From JTS-AC122 sp041742635 (GTDB lineage: Bacteria; Planctomycetota; Phycisphaerae; Phycisphaerales; UBA1924): a stretch of 14,893 bases of DNA. The DNA is taken from positions 1-14,893 of the forward strand of contig JBGSIF010000352.1 in NCBI GenBank assembly GCA_041742635.1, read 5' to 3'. The notes under the pieces were generated by a model. The model did no database searches. It saw only the letters and a program-made list of their open reading frames with translations, and was not told the DNA's origin. This document shows, piece after piece, positions 7,936 through 14,893 of this stretch. Each line of letters opens with the position of its first letter. Position 1 is the stretch's first letter. Made by a program: the position numbers and the translations under genes.

Positions 7936-8028
7936 GGCCTCGGCAACACCGCCGGGGCCATCTCTCTGTTCCAACCCGCTGGCGCGGGTAGTCGGGTCGG
8001 CCAATCCGACCCGTGCTGAAAGAGAGAT
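7936..8028 (-). ncRNA. Candidate structured leader RNA of the pilin gene (three-way junction plus hairpin)
   Basis: Four nested or adjacent stems can be read. P1 is ATCTCTCT/AGAGAGAT (7960-7967 with 8021-8028, 8 bp). Inside it are P2 CGGGTCGG/CCGACCCG (7993-8000 with 8006-8013, 8 bp, 5-base loop) and P3 ACCCGC/GCGGGT (7974-7979 with 7984-7989, 6 bp, 4-base loop). Next to P1 is P4, GGCC and CGGC paired with GCCG and GGCC (7936-7944 with 7951-7959), with one internal mismatch. The region ends about 50 bases before the pilin start. The strand is uncertain: the P4 mismatch is A-C on the minus strand but a G-U wobble on the plus strand. I match it to no known riboswitch. Confidence 0.45.
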
Positions 8029-8473
8029 CGGAGTTCCCCCGAGGTGCGTTGAGCCGTGTTGATGTTTTTGCGCCGGTGCAGGGTCCGGGTGTAGCGACTG
8101 CACGGGGCGTGCGGGACACGTAGTCCAAAGGGGCCGAAGACACACACGAACGAGCCGATACCATCGGCACAACCCGCCCGCTTCAAAATGATGGGTTGAC
8201 TCCCGTGTCGTCCGATCTATTGTTTGATATGACGTTCGCCGCCTGCCCCATTCCAGCGACTCGAATTACCACGCCCCGGTGAGGGCGATGTCGCGGCGGC
8301 TTCTTGTATAGACGAAGTGCCGACTCGCCCTTATGCGGGGCTTTGGATGTGTACGCCGCCGATGTTTTCGGACGGCGTGCGGCGGGCCTGCGTGTTCTAA
8401 GATCGTGCCAGCAATACAAGATACGACACGGCGGCGGCTGAAAAGCAAGCCCGCTGCGATGGAGTGATAAGCG

Positions 8474-11400
8474 ATGAGTTCGACAAACCCGGCGTCATCT
8501 GAATCGGTCAAGCAGTCAGTCGCCCCGGCCGGGGATGGTGCTGCAAAGCGCTCGTACAAAGAGACACTGAACCTGCCCAAGACCCCGTTCGCAATGAAAG
8601 CGAGCCTGGTGCAGAACGAACCGGCAAGTTTGAAACGCTGGGGCGCGATGAAGTTGTACGACCGCGTGCGTGCGGCGAATGCGGGCAAGCCGAAGTTCGT
8701 CTTCCACGACGGCCCGCCGTACGCCAACGGCAACCTGCACATGGGGCACATGCTCAACAAGTGCCTCAAAGACTTCGTCGTCCGCTCCCGAGGCATGATG
8801 AGCTTCGATTGCCCCTACGTCCCCGGCTGGGACTGCCACGGCCTGCCGATCGAGCACAAGGTTATGACCGACCTTCAAGAGAAGGGCAAACTTACCAAAC
8901 TGATGACGCTCCCCGACGATCAGCGCAAGATGGCCGTGCGGCGTGAATGCGAAACGCACGCGCACAAATACGTCAAGTTGCAGCGCGGACAGATGGAACG
9001 GTTCCTGACGCTGGCCGACTACGAACACCCGTACCTGACGCTGCATCCGTCGTTTGAAGGGGCGACGCTGGAAGTACTGGCGGAGTTGTGCGAGCAGGGG
9101 TTGGTGTACCGAGCGCTCAAGCCGGTGCATTGGTCGATCGCGAATGAGACGGCGCTCGCCGAGGCGGAACTGGAGTACATGGACCGCGAGGACCTGTCGG
9201 TTTACGTGGACTTCGAAGCGGCGAACGCGGCCGCCGTCTACGACGCGTTCGGGCTGAAGGAAGAAAGCGACGAAGCGACAGAGGGACGAAGCGACGAAGG
9301 GGGGGAGGAAGAGGGAGAGAGCCACGGAGGGACGGAGCCACGGAGCCACGAAGGGGAGGAGAAGTCGGCGGCCCCGAAGCCCGGCACCCGCCCGCTCGTC
9401 CGCCCTTCGTTCATGATCTGGACCACGACCCCCTGGACCCTCCCGGCGAACTTAGCGATCACGGTGAACCCGAAGTTCGAGTACGCCTGCGTGTGGGTGG
9501 ATGGGGCTGTCACGGTGATGGCGGCGGAGGCGGTCGAGCGCGTGCTCAAGATGCCCAAAGGCGACTCCGCCGTGTCGGAATACGTCGTCCTCGGCACCTG
9601 CACCGGCGAAAAACTCCTCGGCCTCCGGTACAAACACCCCTTCATGCCGAACTCTGGGTCCGTTGCTTTCAGCCCGAAGGGCTGGGAGAAAGTAGCCGGG
9701 GGTGGAGCGAGTCTTCGAGCGACACCCCCGGTAAGTCCGTCCATCGAACTCTCTTCGCACCCTGAAAGGGTGCCACCGACTCTCGACACAACATCCGCGT
9801 CCAACCACACTTCTTCTCCCAACCTCCACTCCATCCTCCCCGCCGACTACGTCACCCTCGAAGACGGCACCGGCCTCGTCCACACCGCCCCCGGCCACGG
9901 CACCGAGGACTACAACACCGGCCAGCGCGAAGGCCTCCCACCCTACTGCCCCGTCCGCGAAGACGGCACCTACGACGACTCCGTCCCCGACTGGCTCCGC
10001 GGCGTCTCCATCTGGAAAGCCAACGACGACGTCACCCGGCACCTCCGCGACAGCGGCCACCTCTTCTACTCCCACAAGTTCACCCACAGTTACCCGCACG
10101 ATTGGCGCAGCAAGACGCCGGTGATCTTCAGGTGTACGTATCAGTGGTTTGTGGGGGTGGACACCCCGCTGAAGGAGTCGAAGAAGAGCCTACGGGCGAT
10201 GGCGCTCGATCAGACTTCTACTGAAGCGGAGATGAAGTTCGTCCCCGAATGGGGCCGCAACCGCATGCGTGGGATGCTCGAATCCCGCCCCGACTGGTGC
10301 ATCTCGCGCCAGCGGTCGTGGGGCATGCCCATCCCCGCCTTCTACCTCCCCGACGGCTCCGTCTTCCTGACCGCCGCGAGCGTGCGCGCGGTGGCGAAAC
10401 TTGTGCGAGAGAAGGGAACCGATGTGTGGTTCCAGGCGTCGCCCAAGGAGTTGCTCGCACATTACTCGGCGGAACAAGAAACGAATGACGCGGATCGATC
10501 GCTCGCCCGGTCGGGCCTTGCGGCGGTGGACTCCTTGAAAAAAGGCGGCGACATCGTCGATGTCTGGTTCGAGTCCGGCTCCACCTGGAACGCCTGCATG
10601 CGCGAGCGAAACCTCGGCTTCCCCTGCGACCTCTACCTCGAAGGCTCCGATCAGCACCGCGGCTGGTTCCAATCCTCGCTCCTCCCCAGCCTCGGCGTCA
10701 CCGGCGTCCCACCCTTCAAGACCCTCCTCACCCACGGGTTCATCGTCGATAAAGACGGCAAAAAACTCAGCAAAAGCCGCCCCGACGCGGCGAAGTATGA
10801 AGTTGAGAGTCTCTGCAACGAGTTCGGCATGGACGTCATGCGCTGGTGGGTCGCCTCGCTTCCATACGAGAACGACGTGAAGGCGGACCTCGATTTCTTC
10901 GCCGAGTTCGGCGAGAGTTACCGCAAGGTCCGCAACACGCTGCGGTTCATGCTGAGCAACTTGTACGACTTTGAAGGTAGCACTGCTCTCCAGAGCAGTG
11001 TCTGCCACTGCGTTCCCCTCTCTTCAATCCCCCCCACCAGCCTGGACGCCTGGGTGCTCGCCGAGTTCGACACACTCGCGGCCGCCGTCGAACAGGGATA
11101 CAAGGACTACGACTTCCGCAACGTGCAGCAGCGGCTGTATGAGTTCTGTAACGACACGCTCAGTTCAGTGTACCTCGCCGCGGTCAAAGACCGACTTTAC
11201 TGCGACAAACCCGGCTCGCCGCGGCGACGCCGGACGCAGACGGTGCTGTGGGACTTGACCGACGGCCTCTGCCGCCTCCTCGCGCCGATCATGTGCCATA
11301 CCGCCGACGAGGCGTACCGCGCGCTCTGGAAGGTTGACGCGAAGGACGTGGAGACCTGTATTCACCTGAAGGAGTTCGTGCGGCTTGGCACACTGAATGC

Positions 11401-11770
11401 CGACGGATCACGCACCCCCGGGTTCGGCGTGACGGCGGACGCGGCGTGGACGAAGGTGATGAAACTGCGCGACGCCGCCATGCTGGCGATCGAACAAGCC
11501 AAGAAGGCACAAGGCGTGGACAACCCGCTGGATATGGGCGTCGTCCTGCCGGACCCGGATGGCACGCTCCGTCGGTTCGACACCAACGACCTCGCGGACC
11601 TGTACGGGGTGAGCCGCGTTGCGACGGATCCTACCGCGGCGTCCATCGGCGTGACAGATCTACGCGGCGAACCCCGGTGCGAACGCTCGTGGAAACGCGA
11701 CGGCAGTGTTCGTACGCGATCCGACGGCGGGATGCTGAGTGATCGCGACGCCGAGGCGATGGGCGTGTAG
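8474..11770 (+). CDS. ileS: Isoleucyl-tRNA synthetase with three in-frame repeat-derived insertions
   Basis: The 1098-residue product charges tRNA-Ile. SYKETLNLPKTPFAMKA (27-43) is the IleRS N-terminal motif; HMGH (89-92) is the HIGH signature and KLSKS (764-768) the KMSKS signature. The CP1 editing domain has WTTTPWTLPAN and HTAPGHGTEDY (470-480), with D479 at the editing aspartate position. EGSDQHRGWF lies before KLSKS. GGAG at 8461-8464 supports the ATG at 8474. Typical bacterial enzymes are near 940 residues; the excess includes three insertions at about 263-302, 393-450 and 835-856, each encoded by repeats and keeping the frame. The C-terminal zinc-binding region is altered: where CX2C...CX2C is expected there are C1069, S1072, S1089 and D1092. 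The core motifs are intact, so I expect a working enzyme. Confidence 0.96.
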   Translation: MSSTNPASSESVKQSVAPAGDGAAKRSYKETLNLPKTPFAMKASLVQNEPASLKRWGAMKLYDRVRAANAGKPKFVFHDGPPYANGNLHMGHMLNKCLKDFVVRSRGMMSFDCPYVPGWDCHGLPIEHKVMTDLQEKGKLTKLMTLPDDQRKMAVRRECETHAHKYVKLQRGQMERFLTLADYEHPYLTLHPSFEGATLEVLAELCEQGLVYRALKPVHWSIANETALAEAELEYMDREDLSVYVDFEAANAAAVYDAFGLKEESDEATEGRSDEGGEEEGESHGGTEPRSHEGEEKSAAPKPGTRPLVRPSFMIWTTTPWTLPANLAITVNPKFEYACVWVDGAVTVMAAEAVERVLKMPKGDSAVSEYVVLGTCTGEKLLGLRYKHPFMPNSGSVAFSPKGWEKVAGGGASLRATPPVSPSIELSSHPERVPPTLDTTSASNHTSSPNLHSILPADYVTLEDGTGLVHTAPGHGTEDYNTGQREGLPPYCPVREDGTYDDSVPDWLRGVSIWKANDDVTRHLRDSGHLFYSHKFTHSYPHDWRSKTPVIFRCTYQWFVGVDTPLKESKKSLRAMALDQTSTEAEMKFVPEWGRNRMRGMLESRPDWCISRQRSWGMPIPAFYLPDGSVFLTAASVRAVAKLVREKGTDVWFQASPKELLAHYSAEQETNDADRSLARSGLAAVDSLKKGGDIVDVWFESGSTWNACMRERNLGFPCDLYLEGSDQHRGWFQSSLLPSLGVTGVPPFKTLLTHGFIVDKDGKKLSKSRPDAAKYEVESLCNEFGMDVMRWWVASLPYENDVKADLDFFAEFGESYRKVRNTLRFMLSNLYDFEGSTALQSSVCHCVPLSSIPPTSLDAWVLAEFDTLAAAVEQGYKDYDFRNVQQRLYEFCNDTLSSVYLAAVKDRLYCDKPGSPRRRRTQTVLWDLTDGLCRLLAPIMCHTADEAYRALWKVDAKDVETCIHLKEFVRLGTLNADGSRTPGFGVTADAAWTKVMKLRDAAMLAIEQAKKAQGVDNPLDMGVVLPDPDGTLRRFDTNDLADLYGVSRVATDPTAASIGVTDLRGEPRCERSWKRDGSVRTRSDGGMLSDRDAEAMGV
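9263..9364. repeat. Purine-rich short direct-repeat insertion in ileS (insertion 1)
   Basis: AAGCGACGAAG occurs at 9265-9275 and 9289-9299, and AGCCACGGAG-type units occur at 9320-9329, 9336-9345 and, as GCCACGAAG, 9345-9353. The segment is strongly A/G-biased and encodes an acidic Glu/Gly/Ser-rich stretch (residues about 263-297), just before the conserved WTTTPWTLPAN of the editing domain. It is absent from ordinary IleRS sequences as I know them. Confidence 0.75.
9653..9820. repeat. Three-hairpin palindromic insertion in ileS (insertion 2)
   Basis: Three perfect inverted repeats lie in a row: AGCCC/GGGCT (9671-9675, 9679-9683), CCGGGGGTG/CACCCCCGG (9696-9704, 9723-9731) and GCACCCT/AGGGTGC (9757-9763, 9767-9773). 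The frame encodes about 57 Ser/Pro-rich residues (393-450) between KHPFMP and the ILPADYVTLEDGTGLVHTAPGHG segment of the editing domain, which are nearly adjacent in usual IleRS. The outer limits are approximate. Confidence 0.75.
10976..11040. repeat. Palindromic insertion in ileS (insertion 3)
   Basis: CACTGCTCT (10981-10989) and AGAGCAGTG (10992-11000) are perfect 9-base inverted repeats with two bases between. The frame encodes GSTALQSSVCHCVPLSSIPPTS (835-856) between NLYDFE and LDAWVLAEF, which are close together in normal IleRS. Only the palindrome is sharply defined; the rest is inferred from the protein. Confidence 0.65.
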
Positions 11771-11784
11771 CAAAGGGGGCCACA

Positions 11785-12243
11785 ATGCCGAAGCAAACCG
11801 TCTACATCGAATCGAGCATCCCGAGTTTCTATTTCAGCACTCGCACGAGTGCGAAGTCGGTTGCGTGGCGGCAGATCACACGCTCGTGGTGGCACGACCA
11901 GGGGCCACACTTCGATCTCGTGACTTCTGGTACTGTACATGCAGAGTTGCTGCGTGCACCGGGCGAGAAAGCGACCCAGTTGATGAGCCTGCTATCAAAA
12001 GTGCGATTGCTCGAAGAAATGCCCGAGATTGCCGCGGCCGTCAAGCAGTACATGAAGCACAAACTGACGCCGAGTTCGCCGGAAGGCCGCGGGCGGAACG
12101 ATCGAAGGGTGTTTAGAGAGTGCGAAGCGATTCGAGTCGAACGCCGCACCTCTGCCGACGAAGCCGTCGCGCCGCAAGTCATCGCAAAGATCAAAGTAAG
12201 ATCGTGTTCGCTCCACATGGCACCGGCGAAGACCGCCGCGTGA
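11785..12243 (+). CDS. Truncated VapC-like PIN-domain protein, probable pseudogene
   Basis: The 152-codon frame has an AAGGGGG ribosome binding site 5 bases before the ATG and starts 14 bases after ileS. Residues 4-97 match the N-terminal two thirds of a PIN-domain (VapC-type RNase toxin) family: VYIESSIPSFYFSTRT, then AWRQITRSWW, the conserved acidic residue in VHAELLRAP, and MKHKLTP. In intact relatives this is followed by a GDALHLA-type segment with the next catalytic Asp and by LTWNCRHL. Neither appears here in any plus-strand frame up to 12243. The remaining residues (about 98-152) are Arg-rich and unlike the family. Probably a deletion removed the 3' part and the frame now ends by chance. 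No antitoxin gene is visible nearby. It is unlikely to be an active nuclease. Confidence 0.7.
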   Translation: MPKQTVYIESSIPSFYFSTRTSAKSVAWRQITRSWWHDQGPHFDLVTSGTVHAELLRAPGEKATQLMSLLSKVRLLEEMPEIAAAVKQYMKHKLTPSSPEGRGRNDRRVFRECEAIRVERRTSADEAVAPQVIAKIKVRSCSLHMAPAKTAA

Positions 12244-12252
12244 CACTTGGGC

Positions 12253-13668
12253 TCACAAGTTCCGAATCTTGTTCAGCCCGTTCAGCGCCGCGACCTTGTA
12301 GCATTCCGCCAGCGTCGGGTAGTTGAACACCGTGTTCACAAAGTACTCGGCAGTCCCGTTGAACGACATCACGGCTTGGCCGATATGCACCAGTTCGGTG
12401 GCGTGCGTGCCGATGATGTGAACCCCCAGAACCACATGCGTTTCCTGGTGAATCAGGACTTTGAGCATCCCGATTTCATCGCCCAGGAGTTGTCCACGGG
12501 CGATTTCTTTGTACTGCGCCACCCCCGATTCATACGGAATCCCCGCGGCGGTGAGGCGCTCCTCGGTCCAGCCCACCATCGAGATTTCCGGTATCGAGTA
12601 GATCCCGAAGGGAAACAGGTCGGGCACCGACTGCGTGGGTTCGCCGAACATGTGGCACGCGGCGAGCCGTCCTTGTTCCATCGAAGTGGAAGCCAGCGCG
12701 GGGAAGCCGATCACGTCGCCCGCCGCATAGATGTTCGGCACCTTCGTTTGATAAAACTCATTGACCTTGATGCGACCGCGATCGTCGGCATCGAGCCCCG
12801 CCGCCGCGAGGTTCAGCGATTCGGTCGCCCCCTGTCGACCGATCGCGTACAGCAGCGATTCGGCACGCAGCGTTTTGCCTGATTCGAGAACGGCTTCGAC
12901 CATCTCCACATCGCCCCCCTTGGCCGTGTTGCTCGATTCGATCTTCTTGATCGTCACCACTTTTTCGCCCATGCGGAGCGTGCCGCCGGCTTGTCGGAAG
13001 TGGTACTGGAACGCCTCGGAGATTTCCGAATCAAGGAACTCCAAGAGACGGTTTCGTCCCTCGATCAACGTCACGCGCACGCCGAGTTCGGCGAGCATCG
13101 ATGCGTACTCGGTCCCGATCACACCCCCGCCGACGACGATCATGGTTTTCGGTAGCGAAGGCATCCCGAGCACTTCGTCGGACGTCATGATGCGTCGGTC
13201 GTCGAAGGGAACCGATGCGGGGCGGGCCGGCGTGGTCCCAGTAGCGATCAGGATGTGATCGGCGGCGATGGTTTCGGTCGAGTGCGCCGTGCGCACCATC
13301 ACGCTGTCACGCCCCGCGAGCGCGCCGGTGCCGTACATCACTTCGACCCCGTTGGACCCGAAGTGGCGCCGGACCACGTCCACCTCTGCGCGGATCACCC
13401 GCTGGCACGATTCGATGAGCGGCGAGAGCGTGTGCCGACGATCGACCCGCGAAAGCAGTTCGGAGCGAGATTCGGGCCGAACGCGGATCTGGTCGATCAC
13501 GGCTTCGCGGAGTGCCTTGGACGGAATCGTGCCTGTGTTGATCGCAACACCACCAACGACCTGCATGCGCTCGATCACGCACACCGACTTCCCGAGTTTG
13601 GCGGCCTGAATCGCGGCTTTTTGCCCCGCTGGTCCGCTACCGATGATGACGAGGTTGAAGGTTCGCAT
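12253..13668 (-). CDS. sthA: Soluble pyridine nucleotide transhydrogenase (Si-specific)
   Basis: The 471-residue flavoprotein transfers hydride between NADPH and NAD+ in the cytosol, usually to dispose of excess NADPH. GSGPAG (10-15) binds FAD, GGGVIG (180-185) binds the nucleotide and AGDVIGFP (316-323) is the second FAD motif. VVGGVAINTGTIPSKALREA (37-56) lacks the redox-active CxxxxC of dihydrolipoamide dehydrogenase and glutathione reductase, as in SthA. The C-terminus (TAEYFVNTVFNYPTLAECYK, then VAALNGLN) closely matches E. coli SthA, and length fits (466). The ATG at 13668 gives the normal N-terminus, though no good ribosome binding site precedes it. It is convergent with the broken PIN gene, 9 bases apart. 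Confidence 0.96.
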   Translation of the reverse strand: MRTFNLVIIGSGPAGQKAAIQAAKLGKSVCVIERMQVVGGVAINTGTIPSKALREAVIDQIRVRPESRSELLSRVDRRHTLSPLIESCQRVIRAEVDVVRRHFGSNGVEVMYGTGALAGRDSVMVRTAHSTETIAADHILIATGTTPARPASVPFDDRRIMTSDEVLGMPSLPKTMIVVGGGVIGTEYASMLAELGVRVTLIEGRNRLLEFLDSEISEAFQYHFRQAGGTLRMGEKVVTIKKIESSNTAKGGDVEMVEAVLESGKTLRAESLLYAIGRQGATESLNLAAAGLDADDRGRIKVNEFYQTKVPNIYAAGDVIGFPALASTSMEQGRLAACHMFGEPTQSVPDLFPFGIYSIPEISMVGWTEERLTAAGIPYESGVAQYKEIARGQLLGDEIGMLKVLIHQETHVVLGVHIIGTHATELVHIGQAVMSFNGTAEYFVNTVFNYPTLAECYKVAALNGLNKIRNL

Positions 13669-13885
13669 AGTTGTGGTGCCGGCAATCGCGTGATGGACGA
13701 AGTCCCAGCCCGGTCGCTCGCCGATACAACCCGGCGGACCCGAGCGAACATGGGCAAGCCGACCGTTAGTTTATCGGCCTTGACGCACCCGTGCGCTCAT
13801 CCGAGTAACCGAAGTACACAGCAAATGCAGAACCCCCGCCGATGCGGAACGAACCGCCGGAATGGGAGCGCAGGCTTTGCGCGAA

Positions 13886-13911
13886 ACGGGCAGCGTCAAT
13901 GACACGCCCGT
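13886..13911 (-). terminator. Weak terminator-like hairpin after the ABC-2 permease gene
   Basis: On the minus strand ACGGGC (13911-13906) and GCCCGT (13891-13886) form a 6-bp stem with a 14-base loop 7 bases after the permease stop, followed by only two T. The short T-run makes this a weak call. Confidence 0.3.
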
Positions 13912-13918
13912 CAAACCC

Positions 13919-14893
13919 TTACGACGATCGCCCGCTGCGTGAGCGAAACAGCCGGCAAGCGAGATGCAGCGACACAAGCCCAAGCACCACGCCGAGGGTA
14001 CATGTGAGCGTCAAAGCGCTCGTGAACTCGAACCATGTCAGATCACCACTCGGAAAATCGTAGTCGAACGATCCGCGGCGACCATAGTTGGCGGCGGACG
14101 CGGCGGCAATGACAGACATGAAGACCGGGTTGATCGATAGCACCACATCCCCGATCTGATCGCTGAAACTGTTGTTCCTCATGAACAGATCCCCGATGAA
14201 CGCACCAGTGATCGGTATCCCGACCCAGATGCCCGCCGCAAAGAGCAGGTTGAGCAGCATCGCGGCCAGCGGGCGCTGCACGAGCAAACTGAAGAGCAGG
14301 CCCGTCCCCGAAAGCAGTACCGCCACGCTTACAAATATCATCCCAAGATGCAGCAGCACGGCGGGGTGAACTCCGGCGAAGACGATCCCGATGATGATGT
14401 GCAACAGCAGTGCGGCGGCAATAAACCAATGCCGCCGAATCGCACCAAGCATCTTCGACCCCAGAATCTCGAAGGGCGACAGCGGCGTACTCAGCAACAC
14501 CTGCCAGGTCGACGCTTCTTTCTCCCCCGACACACTCGACGTCGTCGAGAGCGCAGCCGCAAAGCATGTGATCACGATCGCTATCGCCGTCACGATCGGA
14601 TAGATGTCCGGCTCGCTCGGTGTAGCCTCGGCGTAGATCCAGAACGAGACGAGCACCATCACAACAACCGCGATGATCAGGTTGCGCCGTGAACCAAGTG
14701 CGGGCTGTCGCATTTCACGCCACAGCACCGGCTGATCCCACACGTCGCGGTCGCGCTCGATAAATACTTCGGCGTCGGCTGGATCCGGAACGGGCGGGGA
14801 TTCCGACCCCTCGGTAGCCGAGGAATCCGTGCCGCCCGACCCAAGCGGCGTTGCAAGCCCAGCGGGCACCGCAGACGCGGCGGTCCGTCGGCG
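13919..14893 (-). CDS. ABC-2 type transporter permease (5' end probably outside window)
   Basis: The frame is open from the TAA at 13919-13921 to the right edge. A GTG at 14869 would give 316 residues, but the frame continues without a stop beyond it, so the true start may lie outside. The cytosolic part (VWDQPVLWREMRQ, about 43-55) resembles the NPVLWRE motif at permease N-termini or at the second half of large two-part permeases. VSGEKEASTWQVLLSTPLSP (about 112-131) is the cytoplasmic coupling segment typical of ABC-2 permeases. About seven hydrophobic segments follow the pattern of the family (near 63-80, 90-107, 147-165, 171-197, 202-225, 239-258, 285-308). The ATPase partner is not in view. 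Substrate unknown; exporters and gliding or secretion-type transporters share this fold. Confidence 0.85.
   Translation of the reverse strand, partial: RRRTAASAVPAGLATPLGSGGTDSSATEGSESPPVPDPADAEVFIERDRDVWDQPVLWREMRQPALGSRRNLIIAVVVMVLVSFWIYAEATPSEPDIYPIVTAIAIVITCFAAALSTTSSVSGEKEASTWQVLLSTPLSPFEILGSKMLGAIRRHWFIAAALLLHIIIGIVFAGVHPAVLLHLGMIFVSVAVLLSGTGLLFSLLVQRPLAAMLLNLLFAAGIWVGIPITGAFIGDLFMRNNSFSDQIGDVVLSINPVFMSVIAAASAANYGRRGSFDYDFPSGDLTWFEFTSALTLTCTLGVVLGLVSLHLACRLFRSRSGRSS

Larger units (their letters stand above)
7885..8473. other. Intergenic region between divergent pilin and ileS genes
   Basis: This 589-base gap holds the compact fold at 7936-8028, a small hairpin beside the pilin ribosome binding site (7899-7923), and a weak sigma70-like pair on the plus strand, TTGACT (8196-8201) and TATTGT (8218-8223), with a 16-base spacer. 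Open frames here are short, Arg/Pro-rich and unlike proteins, so I call no gene. No T-box core is seen before ileS. Confidence 0.55.

Noticed and set aside
7895..7940. T-box-like string (GGTGGTGGAACACCG) on the minus strand
   Set aside because: It only partly resembles the T-box core, lies on the strand of a pilin gene rather than ileS, and no specifier stem could be recognised.
7238..8170. 310-codon minus-strand frame overlapping the first pilin
   Set aside because: It is Arg-rich and out of frame with the pilin, whose leader, helix and ribosome binding site are unmistakable.
8196..8223. Sigma70-like TTGACT and TATTGT with a 16-base spacer before ileS
   Set aside because: The spacing is acceptable, but the match is modest and the site is 250 bases from ileS, so I mention it in the intergenic entry and do not call a promoter.
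8183..8419. 78-codon minus-strand frame between pilin and ileS
   Set aside because: Arg/Pro/Ala-rich, no ribosome binding site and no motif; it looks like chance.
9263..9800. CRISPR array or insertion sequence within ileS
   Set aside because: Repeat units are short, unequal and without spacers of fixed length, and no transposase frame or terminal repeats are present.
9238..10099. Minus-strand frames of about 200 codons within ileS
   Set aside because: They mirror the coding strand, including the repeat insertions, and have no protein signature.
13255..13902. 215-codon plus-strand frame opposite sthA
   Set aside because: It overlaps an unmistakable SthA gene and has the composition of an antisense mirror frame.

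Overview
The window is GC-rich chromosomal DNA, most likely from a planctomycete, perhaps of the Phycisphaerae. That assignment is an inference. It rests on the style of the pilin genes, the ABC-2 permease type, and short palindromic and tandem repeats of a kind I associate with planctomycete genomes. No rRNA or tRNA gene is visible, so placement stays tentative.

Layout: the left edge holds the N-terminal part of a B12-binding methylmalonyl-CoA mutase subunit on the minus strand. It is divergent from metK (SAM synthetase, plus), which ends at a clear terminator. Next comes a secreted or membrane-anchored S41 (C-terminal processing) peptidase on the plus strand. From 7884 down to 4129 a six-gene block runs on the minus strand: a major pilin or pseudopilin, a terminator, a second paralogous pilin, an exported short coiled-coil protein, a GspH-like minor pseudopilin, a one-pass membrane protein, and a lipoprotein of unknown family. 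This block is convergent with the S41 gene. A 589-base gap containing a compact foldable segment separates the first pilin from ileS (plus). A truncated VapC-like PIN gene follows ileS at 14 bases. Convergent to it is sthA (soluble transhydrogenase, minus). An ABC-2-type permease runs off the right edge (minus).

How the genes relate: MetK, IleRS and SthA are housekeeping enzymes. The pilin block looks like part of a type IV pilus or type II secretion-like envelope machine without its ATPase or inner-membrane core in view, and its three last genes have no recognised function. The mutase subunit belongs to propionate/methylmalonyl-CoA metabolism.

The most notable features are: (1) three different repeat-type insertions carried in frame inside ileS, a fourth inside the mutase gene, and an intergenic relative of the latter; (2) a three-way-junction-like fold upstream of the major pilin gene; (3) an IleRS C-terminal zinc site with three of its four expected ligands changed; (4) a PIN toxin gene that lost its C-terminal catalytic part; and (5) the unassigned proteins next to the tandem pilins.
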